Source of the DNA: Archaeoglobi archaeon
GTDB taxonomy: Archaea; Halobacteriota; Archaeoglobi; Archaeoglobales; Archaeoglobaceae
Direction of reading: 5' to 3'
NCBI GenBank assembly: GCA_004347865.1
Contig: QNUZ01000004.1
Location: forward strand, 1 to 28,549
DNA length: 28,549 nucleotides
The translations under genes and the position numbers were made by a program. Every line of letters starts with the position of its first letter. Position 1 is the first letter of the stretch. Of the stretch, positions 22,520 to 28,549 are shown piece by piece. The notes beneath the pieces were generated by a model. It saw only the letters and a program-made list of their open reading frames with translations. It searched no databases and was not told where the DNA came from.

Positions 22520-23827
22520 ATGCCATGGAATGACGAATACTGGGATAAAGAGGAGGTACTCCCTCAAAAGGAGCTCGAAGAATTGCAGTTCAAAAGATTG
22601 AAGAGTGCGATTAGAAGAGCTTACGATCATGTTGAATTCTACAGGAGAAGACTAAAGGAAGCAAATATTGATCCTGACGATATAAAGAAACCGGATGACA
22701 TTGCAAAGATCCCATTCACGAAACGCGAGCATTTTGCCCAGAACTATCCCTTTGGCCTTTTTGCGGTGCCAAAGGAAAGGATAGTTAGAATTCACACTTC
22801 TAGCGGGACTTCTGGAAAGCCCAAGGTTGTTGGATACACTGCAAAAGACATAGAGACGTGGGCAAACATGGTTGCAAGATGCCTATACATGGTAGGTGTA
22901 AGGCCAGGCGACGTTTTCCAGAACATGTCCAACTACGCCTTCTTTACAGGCGGTCTTGGATTTCACTACGCTGCTGAGAGAATTGGGGCCGTTACAATTC
23001 CCGCGGGGGTTGGAAATACTGAAAGGCAGATTCAGTACATGGTCGATTTTGGAACCACGGCCGTGCATGCAACTCCAAGCTATGCGATGCACGTTAAAGA
23101 AGTTGTGGAAGAAATGGGGGTGGCTGATAAGCTGAAGCTTAGAATAGGCTGCTTCGGCGCTGAACCATGGAGTGAAAACACGAGGAAAAGGCTTGAAGAT
23201 GCCTTTGGTATAAAAGCGTACGATAGCTACGGGCTCAGCGAGATGAATGGCCCCGGAGTGGCTTTTGAATGCAAGGAACAGCATGGGTTACACATCTGGG
23301 CGGATCACTACTTCATCGAAGTTGTTGATCCAAAAACTGGAGAACCTGTGGGCGAAGGCGAGAAAGGAGAGCTTGTGCTTACAGCACTAACAAAGGAGGC
23401 CATGCCTATCTTGAGATACAGAACAGGGGATATAACCATAATCGAGAATGAAAAGTGCGCATGTGGTAGAACTCATCCAAGGCTTATGCGGATCCTCGGC
23501 AGAAGCGATGACATGCTTATTGTGCGCGGGATAAATGTGTTTCCGAGTCAGATTGAGCACGTGCTGATGCAGATTCCCGAAGTTGGGGACAACTTCCAGA
23601 TCGTTTTAACAAGAAAGGAAGAACTTGACGAGATCACGGTAAGGGTTGAAGTTAGAGACGAGATATTTACGGGAGAGCTCCGAGATCTGAAAGAGCTCCA
23701 GCAGAAGATTCAGAGGGCTTTGCAGAGAGAGTTGCTCCTAAGGACAAATGTGGAGCTCGTGGAAAAGGGCAGCATAGAAAGATCTATGGGAAAAGCCAAG
23801 AGAGTCATAGATTTGAGATCAATCTGA
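22520..23827 (+). CDS. paaK: Phenylacetate-CoA ligase-like adenylate-forming enzyme
   Basis: The 435-residue protein has the PaaK-type order of motifs: the ATP-binding loop 'TSSGTSGKPKVVGY' (~93-106), 'GAEPWSE' (~216), 'DSYGLSEMNGPG' (~235-246), 'YRTGDIT' (~294-300) and 'GRSDDMLIVRGINVFPSQIE', ending with the small C-terminal domain. Members make acyl-CoA thioesters from phenylacetate or other aryl acids, ATP and CoA. Archaeal genomes often hold several copies with varied substrates, so the exact acid is uncertain. The gene converges with phaC with a nine-base overlap. It could supply CoA thioesters for degradation, or conceivably for the polymer synthase nearby; the latter is inference. Confidence 0.9.
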   Translation: MPWNDEYWDKEEVLPQKELEELQFKRLKSAIRRAYDHVEFYRRRLKEANIDPDDIKKPDDIAKIPFTKREHFAQNYPFGLFAVPKERIVRIHTSSGTSGKPKVVGYTAKDIETWANMVARCLYMVGVRPGDVFQNMSNYAFFTGGLGFHYAAERIGAVTIPAGVGNTERQIQYMVDFGTTAVHATPSYAMHVKEVVEEMGVADKLKLRIGCFGAEPWSENTRKRLEDAFGIKAYDSYGLSEMNGPGVAFECKEQHGLHIWADHYFIEVVDPKTGEPVGEGEKGELVLTALTKEAMPILRYRTGDITIIENEKCACGRTHPRLMRILGRSDDMLIVRGINVFPSQIEHVLMQIPEVGDNFQIVLTRKEELDEITVRVEVRDEIFTGELRDLKELQQKIQRALQRELLLRTNVELVEKGSIERSMGKAKRVIDLRSI

Positions 23828-24799
23828 TCTCTCTACGATCCACTTTATTGCCTCATTCCAGAGCTTTGCGTGAGAGCTCTTGCTCACGGTCAGACCGATG
23901 TGACCTTTGTCGACGCTCATAGCCTTTTTGTCCTTTGATGGAATTTTCTCGAGGAACGGAAGAACGGCGCTTGGAGGAGTTATGTGGTCTTTTTCAGCGT
24001 AAAGAGCAAGCACCGGCATGGTGATCCTGTTCAGATCCACTACTTTACCACCAACAGTGTATTTGCCATTCATGATCTCATTCTTATGGTACCATCGGTC
24101 GATATACTCCTCGAACACATTGCCTGCAACAGCAGGAGAGTCGAATATCCAGAAATCCATCGAGTAGAATTCTTTCAAGAATCTTGGATCCTCCAGATTG
24201 TCGATTAAACCTTGATATTTGCCCAAAACAAGCCTTATCGGATCTATAAGTAAGAACGCTATGTTCAGCATCTCTCCGCTAACATTTCCGACTGCTCTGG
24301 TTATCCTTTGCGGATCTATGTGCTTAGCCCAGAGTGCAAGGGCATTTTCGGTATCGAAATTAAGTGGCGGGGTCTGTATTACCAGATTCTTAACCTTTTC
24401 GGGATGCAAAGCTGCGTATATCGTCGCGAGCGTGGAACCGAGGCAGTATCCATGAATTGTCAGCGACTCGACTTTGCATTCCTTCCTTATGAGTTCAACG
24501 CAGAAATCTATGTAGTCTATGTAATCCTCTATCTTCAAAAACCTGTCTGCCCTCTTCGGATACCCCCAGTCTACCATCCACACATCTACACCTTCCTTTA
24601 TCAGCTTCCTAACAACACTAACATCCTCATGGAGATCCAAGATATAGGGGCGATTAATGAAAGCGTATACGAAAAGCAAAGGAATTCTGTGCTTTCTCTC
24701 ACCCTTAAAATGCAGCAGCTTGAAAAGCCAATCTTCGTGAACAACCTCAAAATCGCATGTCCATGGCTTTACGTTCACTTCTCTGATTTTCTCGAGCAT
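23819..24799 (-). CDS. phaC: Polyhydroxyalkanoate synthase class III, catalytic subunit PhaC
   Basis: The 326-residue alpha/beta-hydrolase protein joins 3-hydroxyacyl-CoA units into polyester. The lipase-box-like 'GYCLGS' (117-122) has Cys119 in place of Ser, as in PHA synthases. Asp271 ('EKDHITPP') and His300 ('KGHIGL') complete the triad, and the spacing 119/271/300 mirrors that of the Allochromatium class III enzyme (149/302/331). 'MVDWGYP' (75-81) is another family motif. The length fits the short class III subunit, which needs PhaE. Its start lies inside the end of phaE (25-base overlap) behind the strong ribosome-binding site 'ggaggtgg'. No phaA, phaB, phaJ, phasin or depolymerase gene is in the window. 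Confidence 0.92.
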   Translation of the reverse strand: MLEKIREVNVKPWTCDFEVVHEDWLFKLLHFKGERKHRIPLLFVYAFINRPYILDLHEDVSVVRKLIKEGVDVWMVDWGYPKRADRFLKIEDYIDYIDFCVELIRKECKVESLTIHGYCLGSTLATIYAALHPEKVKNLVIQTPPLNFDTENALALWAKHIDPQRITRAVGNVSGEMLNIAFLLIDPIRLVLGKYQGLIDNLEDPRFLKEFYSMDFWIFDSPAVAGNVFEEYIDRWYHKNEIMNGKYTVGGKVVDLNRITMPVLALYAEKDHITPPSAVLPFLEKIPSKDKKAMSVDKGHIGLTVSKSSHAKLWNEAIKWIVERSD

Positions 24800-25683
24800 A
24801 TTTCCACCTCCAGCTTCTCTATTCTATTTTCAAGCTCCGAAACCTTTCTCTTTAGGTCTAAAATTCTCTTGTATGCTTCATCAATTTGAGAGACTGTTGC
24901 AAAGGGGCTTGCAGGGTTGTTCTCTATCAAAAGCTCCAAGAATCTTCTTAGGCAGTAAATGTGGTCGAAAAGAGTGTTCATAAGTTTCCCCTGCAATTCT
25001 AAGTATTCTTCCGATCTTAAAAGAGAGTCAAACTCCCCTGAAAGGGCATCCTGGAACGATTCCATAAACTTTTCGAAGCTTCCGAAACCTGGAGATCTTG
25101 ACAGCTCCAACAGCTTTTCAACAGCCCTATTGTATGTGTTCCTTATTAACTTTTTGTAAGATTCATAACTCTCCACAAAATCCTTCCAGTACGAGAAGCA
25201 ATCCAAAAGATAGTTCTTTGCGTTTTCTGGCAGTGCAAAGGGATAATCCCGCAAAAGAATTCCCCCGCCAACTTCAAATTTTTTCAGTAAGTCCCTCCAA
25301 TCGTCCAAGAATTTATCTACTGGCAACTTAGGAGAAGATATGGGTTCCGAGAAAAGCTGGAAGGTCAACCTCATGTGCGAAATGAGGCTCTCCAAGAAAT
25401 CTGTGTAAGCGTCAACAATTTCTCTGCCAAACAATATTTCCTGAATCGGTATTATGCTCCTTATGACTCTTTCATTGAACATTACAATCTCAAATGGGCG
25501 GAAGAAGAATCTAAAAAGTTCTTCGAAAATACCGTCAAATTCCTTCAGATACTCAAGATTGCCAGTCAATTCATAATATCTCCAGATATCTTTGAGGTAT
25601 TCCCTCACCGAGAGGTTGTGGATGAGAAGCTCGAAAGATTCTTTCGGAAGCTTTTTGTAAAGATCAATAATTACACTACTCAT
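24775..25683 (-). CDS. phaE: Polyhydroxyalkanoate synthase class III, subunit PhaE
   Basis: The 302-residue, mostly helical protein has no catalytic motif of its own. Its C-terminal region 'ATVSQIDEAYKRILDLKRKVS' (~264-284), followed by a heptad coiled coil to the end, is the best-conserved part of PhaE, in which a 'seVDeayrri..LrrevraL' pattern is typical. PhaE binds and activates PhaC of class III synthases and is needed for polymer formation. The large N-terminal part is diverged from bacterial PhaE, so the call rests on the C-terminal motif and the overlap with phaC. A TATA-like box (25704-25713) lies 25 bases before the ATG, making phaE the leaderless first gene of a phaEC operon. Confidence 0.85.
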   Translation of the reverse strand: MSSVIIDLYKKLPKESFELLIHNLSVREYLKDIWRYYELTGNLEYLKEFDGIFEELFRFFFRPFEIVMFNERVIRSIIPIQEILFGREIVDAYTDFLESLISHMRLTFQLFSEPISSPKLPVDKFLDDWRDLLKKFEVGGGILLRDYPFALPENAKNYLLDCFSYWKDFVESYESYKKLIRNTYNRAVEKLLELSRSPGFGSFEKFMESFQDALSGEFDSLLRSEEYLELQGKLMNTLFDHIYCLRRFLELLIENNPASPFATVSQIDEAYKRILDLKRKVSELENRIEKLEVEICSRKSEK

Positions 25684-25703
25684 ATTTGTTTATAAGTTAA
25701 AAA

Positions 25704-25713
25704 GATATTTAAC
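25704..25713 (-). promoter_or_regulatory. TATA-like box for the phaEC operon
   Basis: The minus-strand 'gttaaatatc' is centred 25 bases before the ATG at 25683, with a purine-rich 'gaaaaa' just upstream that could serve as the BRE. Confidence 0.45.
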
Positions 25714-25727
25714 TTTTTCCCCAATTT

Positions 25728-27173
25728 CTATTTCTTAGGAGGTGTTTTTAACCTTATAACAAAAGTGGCTCCTTTCGGCTTGGTGTCTTCAACCCAAACT
25801 CTCCCCCCGTATCTTTCCACAGCTTTTTTGACTATATAAAGGCCCAGTCCCGTCCTCTCTTTTAGGGTTATGTTATAACCCTCAAAGATCTTCTTCCTTG
25901 CTTCTGAAGGGATTCCTACACCGTAATCCACTATTCGGATCTCAATCTCATCTTCGACCCTGTTAATGTAGACGTTTATCTTGTCCGTCTTTCCATGCTT
26001 TATAGCATTATTAACTACGTTGTCTATAACCGAATATAGAGTGTCATCCGCGAACGCAATTCCAGATCCCTGGACTTTCGCCGGAATGTCGTAGGTTTTA
26101 AGAACTTCTTCAACTACCTTTCTAACGTTGACCGGTTTTAAAGGTTCATTCCCCGCAGAAATCGCCGCATCTATCTCCCTGATCCTGTCTAAGTACTTAT
26201 TTATTTCATTAGCAGCTTCTATAACCTTCTGTAAGTAGGAATCGTCTCTTTTTGCCATGTAAGCCTCCACATAACCGAGGATAATCTGTAGCTTGTTTTT
26301 CACGTCATGTCTGAGCATGCGGTTCAGTATTCCCAATACTTCCTGAATTTCCTTCGTTGCTCTGAACTCCTCGGAAATTTTTTCCTTTTCTTCAACCAGC
26401 TGCTTATATGCTATAATTCCGACGTCCCTTCTATAGACATAAAATAACCCGGATAAGATGCTCACCAGTGCGACACCGTAAAAGGCCGTCGGAATACCCA
26501 TGTAGGTCAAACCTGAAATTGTAAGTATGTCTCCTATGAACCAGAAGACCAAATAAGCGACGATGATTAGGAAATAGACTCTTGCCTCAGTCTCAAAAAA
26601 CATCTTAACAAGAATCGTAAACATGAAAATCAGTACTGTATCTAAGAATAAGGACACAAAATACAAATCCTGAACCTCTGGTGGATAACTCGATCTTCCT
26701 ATTCCCAACACAATTAAAGCTACAAAGATTGCTGCGATGATTAGACCCGCCGACAGATCCGATAACTTAATAAATGCTATCTCTTTTGAAAGTTTCCAAA
26801 CACCATAAACAAAAAAAGGGAAATAAAGTCCGATAAAGAAAAGCAGAGGGAGGGGAGAGCTCGATATCTGCTCCACAAGTTGTAAATATGCTTTTGTGTA
26901 CTCCAGCTCAATTTCGCCGACACTAAAATACGCCGAACAGCTCCCGACTGCAAAAATAAACAAGTTCGCAGAAATTGATAGCATAAGATATCTTCTTTCA
27001 CCTTCAGAGCCGAGGTAAATGAGCATAGCCAAAATTGCGGAAATCGCCACAATTAATAGAGCATAAATAATGACGTAGTAATCTATGAAGCCTGATACAA
27101 TTTCCGGAGCAAAAAAGGGCACAAATATCGGAATTGCGACCAAGATCGTTGCCATTAGAGTGCTCTTATCCAT
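25728..27173 (-). CDS. Membrane sensor histidine kinase with eight N-terminal TM helices
   Basis: The 481-residue protein starts with about eight hydrophobic helices (residues ~5-247), then a coiled linker (~255-285). The phospho-acceptor H-box 'LRHDVKNKLQIILGY' (287-301, His289) and an ATPase domain follow, with N-box 'NVVNNAIKHG' (385-394), G1 'DYGVGIP' (416-422) and G2 'TGLGLYIVKKA' (441-451). It should phosphorylate itself and a partner in response to a membrane or small-molecule signal. No PAS or HAMP domain and no receiver domain is visible, and no response regulator gene is in the window, so the target is unknown. A TATA-like box at 27198-27206 lies about 29 bases before the ATG. Confidence 0.9.
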   Translation of the reverse strand: MDKSTLMATILVAIPIFVPFFAPEIVSGFIDYYVIIYALLIVAISAILAMLIYLGSEGERRYLMLSISANLFIFAVGSCSAYFSVGEIELEYTKAYLQLVEQISSSPLPLLFFIGLYFPFFVYGVWKLSKEIAFIKLSDLSAGLIIAAIFVALIVLGIGRSSYPPEVQDLYFVSLFLDTVLIFMFTILVKMFFETEARVYFLIIVAYLVFWFIGDILTISGLTYMGIPTAFYGVALVSILSGLFYVYRRDVGIIAYKQLVEEKEKISEEFRATKEIQEVLGILNRMLRHDVKNKLQIILGYVEAYMAKRDDSYLQKVIEAANEINKYLDRIREIDAAISAGNEPLKPVNVRKVVEEVLKTYDIPAKVQGSGIAFADDTLYSVIDNVVNNAIKHGKTDKINVYINRVEDEIEIRIVDYGVGIPSEARKKIFEGYNITLKERTGLGLYIVKKAVERYGGRVWVEDTKPKGATFVIRLKTPPKK

Positions 27174-27197
27174 GATAATTGTTATAATAATTAACTG

Positions 27198-27206
27198 AAT
27201 ATAAAC
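27198..27206 (-). promoter_or_regulatory. TATA-like box for the histidine kinase gene
   Basis: The minus-strand 'gtttatatt' is centred about 29 bases upstream of the ATG at 27173. Confidence 0.4.
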
Positions 27207-27224
27207 CTTTCTTTTTCGGTGAAA

Positions 27225-27475
27225 TTCATCAAATTATCTCCGACTGGTTCTCTAACCTATTACCCGTTTTAACCAAGTGTAAGCTTTCATCCCTTCCGGT
27301 CGTCATGAGAGAACTTCCGGGAGTGAACAGATGAGGGTCCAATTTTTATCTGGGACCTTCACACTCCCGCCATTTCGGGCTTAGCATTTCCCACATACCG
27401 GGCACAGGCCTGATTCTCAGCATTAGTAGGCTTCACGTTCAGGCATGCAAGCCTCGCCTTTTAGCAAAGGTACTC
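27225..27475 (-). repeat. IS607/IS605-type tnpB tail and right-end relic
   Basis: On the minus strand a short frame 'NAENQACARYVGNAKPEMAGV' ends in a stop, in the style of TnpB C-terminal tails. It is followed by a hairpin (gggacc/ggtccc type, around 27335-27362), the stretch 'gtgaacagatg', also found near 3510 as 'gtgaacggatg', and 'ggaagggatgaaag' (27297-27284). The shared order with the shrunken IS607 element shows common descent. No intact reading frame is left. It occupies the left half of the 585-base gap between the histidine kinase and ftsZ genes; the right half holds structured repeat B and the ftsZ promoter. Confidence 0.5.
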
Positions 27476-27541
27476 CCGAATCCCTGAAGCATCAACGGTT
27501 CAGCGAGCAATGTTGCCCAAGTTAGAGGCTCTGCACTAACT

Positions 27542-27663
27542 TAGCCCGCAGATTAAGGAGATCTGCGGAATGGTAAACTTAGCCTTTGAACCGAAAGATG
27601 AGTGGAGGGTGTAAAGCCTCCCTTAACGCCGATAGCTCGCCTTCAAAGGCGGAAATAACTCAC
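27542..27663 (+). repeat. Structured repeat B: IS200/IS605-type right end / omega-RNA-like element
   Basis: This 122-base stretch aligns with repeat A (9931-10054, minus). The first hairpin is ccgcagat (27546-27553) with atctgcgg (27561-27568), different in sequence from the stem in copy A but equally long and perfectly paired. The core 'cccttaacgccg' (27620-27631) is identical. The terminal hairpin pairs cgcct (27638-27642) with aggcg (27647-27651), and the end is 'actcac'. It lies upstream of the ftsZ TATA box, so it is not in the ftsZ leader. Confidence 0.6.
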
Positions 27664-27708
27664 AATAGACATTCCATCCTCCGTACCCAAAGTGTGCAGA
27701 CAAAAGGA

Positions 27709-27752
27709 TTTATATACTATTCTGCATGCATAATCTAAAGAATCGGAGGGGG
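27709..27752 (+). promoter_or_regulatory. ftsZ promoter and ribosome-binding site
   Basis: A clear TATA box 'tttatatact' (27709-27718) preceded by 'aaagga' predicts a transcript start near 27740. Just after that comes 'ggaggggg' (27745-27752), a strong ribosome-binding site, followed by the TTG at 27759. Unlike most genes here, ftsZ therefore has a short leader with a Shine-Dalgarno sequence. Confidence 0.55.
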
Positions 27753-27758
27753 ATGTGA

Positions 27759-28549
27759 TTGAAATCTATAATCGAAGAAGCTCTTTCTAGAGCAGAAAAA
27801 GAGAGAAAAGAGAGGCTTGAAGGTAAAGGTGCTGAAAACGTTGAAGATGAAATTGTTCAGATGTTGCACGAACTAAAGACAGTTATAAAAGTGATCGGTG
27901 TTGGGGGGGCGGGCTGTAATACCATTACTAGGCTCTACGAGGAAGGTATAGAGGGGGCAGAACTAATTGCAATGAACACTGACGTCCAACACTTGTACTT
28001 CACAAAAGCTAACAGAAGAATCCTATTAGGAAAGAGAAGAACTAGAGGACTAGGAGCTGGTAGTCTCCCGCAAATAGGAGAGGAAGCCGCCAAGGAGAGT
28101 GAAGAAGAGATCAAGAAAATCGTAGAGGGTAGTGACATGGTATTCGTCACCTGCGGTCTCGGAGGGGGGACTGGGACTGGTGCATCACCTGTAGTTGCCT
28201 CAGCCGCTCATGAGGCCGGAGCCCTAACAATTGCTGTTGTAACCTACCCCTTTACTGCAGAGGGTTCCGTAAGAAGGGCGAATGCTGATGCCGGATTAGA
28301 AAGGCTCAGAGAAGTCACTGATACTGTAATCGTAATACCGAACGACAAGCTTCTCGAAGTTGTCCCGAACTACCCGCTTAATTTAGCTTTCAAGGTTGCG
28401 GATGAAATTCTGATGAGAGCCGTAAAGGGGATTACTGAACTTATAACCAAACCAGGACTGGTAAATCTTGACTTCGCGGACGTCAAGACGATCATGGAAA
28501 AGGGCGGAGTTGCAATGATCGGCCTTGGAGAGGCTAGTGGAGAGGATAA
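27759..28549 (+). CDS. ftsZ: Cell division protein FtsZ (3' end outside window)
   Basis: The frame starts at a TTG preceded by a strong ribosome-binding site and runs open to the window edge, giving 263 full codons. The tubulin-like GTPase signature 'GGGTGTGAS' and the loop 'GVGGAGCNT' are both intact, as are 'MNTD' and 'RGLGAGSLP'. The N-terminal extension 'IIEEALSRAEKERKERLEG' is helical and charged, as in euryarchaeal FtsZ1. It forms the GTP-driven ring that places and builds the division site inside the membrane. The visible part covers the GTPase domain and the start of the second domain; the rest lies beyond the window. The lack of an ATG makes this start easy to miss. Confidence 0.93.
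   Translation, partial: MKSIIEEALSRAEKERKERLEGKGAENVEDEIVQMLHELKTVIKVIGVGGAGCNTITRLYEEGIEGAELIAMNTDVQHLYFTKANRRILLGKRRTRGLGAGSLPQIGEEAAKESEEEIKKIVEGSDMVFVTCGLGGGTGTGASPVVASAAHEAGALTIAVVTYPFTAEGSVRRANADAGLERLREVTDTVIVIPNDKLLEVVPNYPLNLAFKVADEILMRAVKGITELITKPGLVNLDFADVKTIMEKGGVAMIGLGEASGED

Noticed and set aside
22244..22630. A 128-residue minus-strand frame across the radical SAM / CoA ligase gap as a real gene.
   Set aside because: Its N-terminal third lies antisense within the CoA ligase coding region, and its middle only resembles the tail of TnpB. It is better read as a relic plus shadow.

Overview
This window looks like a chromosomal segment from a hyperthermophilic euryarchaeon, most likely one of the Archaeoglobales (Archaeoglobus, Ferroglobus or Geoglobus type); I cannot fix the species. 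The archaeal signs are a topoisomerase VI B subunit, an archaeal-type 218-residue triosephosphate isomerase, a fused formaldehyde-activating enzyme/hexulose-6-phosphate synthase, a GPN-loop GTPase, a RecJ-like DHH nuclease, archaeal FtsZ, and TATA-like boxes about 25 bases ahead of many start codons (leaderless genes). Genes are dense, with many 4-base overlaps inside operons and short overlaps between convergent genes.

Layout. 1-3362: the 3' part of a secreted, membrane-anchored S-layer-type protein, translationally coupled to a 14-TM MFS exporter, then an HD phosphohydrolase. 3363-3908: a shrunken IS607-type element in which the start of the serine transposase is joined to a TnpB-like tail. 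3909-7885: RecJ-like nuclease and GPN GTPase (convergent), then Fae-Hps and TIM (ribose-phosphate, formaldehyde and triose metabolism). 7892-12100, minus strand: RAM-domain protein + Top6B, then iron-sulfur flavoprotein + a bacterial-type tRNA-guanine transglycosylase + a small charged protein. 12313-14880, minus: a one-chain alpha+beta CoA-transferase and a UPF0173 metallo-hydrolase. 15012-17660: a short MetE-like methyltransferase with MarC; opposite them an operon of Lrp/AsnC regulator, 3-TM protein and a small cysteine-containing protein. 17707-22225, minus: radical SAM/SPASM protein, GT2 glycosyltransferase fused to a flippase-like membrane domain, and a large DUF2298-type membrane protein. 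22520-25683: phenylacetate-CoA ligase-like enzyme convergent with a class III polyhydroxyalkanoate synthase pair (PhaE, PhaC). 25728-27173: membrane histidine kinase. 27759-end: FtsZ, cut by the window end.

The most unusual layer is between the genes. At least seven intergenic stretches carry relics resembling the right ends / omega-RNA regions of IS200/IS605-IS607 (TnpB) elements, though no intact tnpB is present. Two of them (9931-10054 minus; 27542-27663 plus) share a core but have completely different 8-bp stem sequences that still pair, which is the signature of a conserved RNA structure. The PhaC-PhaE pair with an intact Cys-Asp-His triad, the bacterial-type TGT in an archaeal genome, the variant zinc site of the MetE-like protein and the radical SAM/glycosyltransferase/DUF2298 operon are the main protein-level points of interest.
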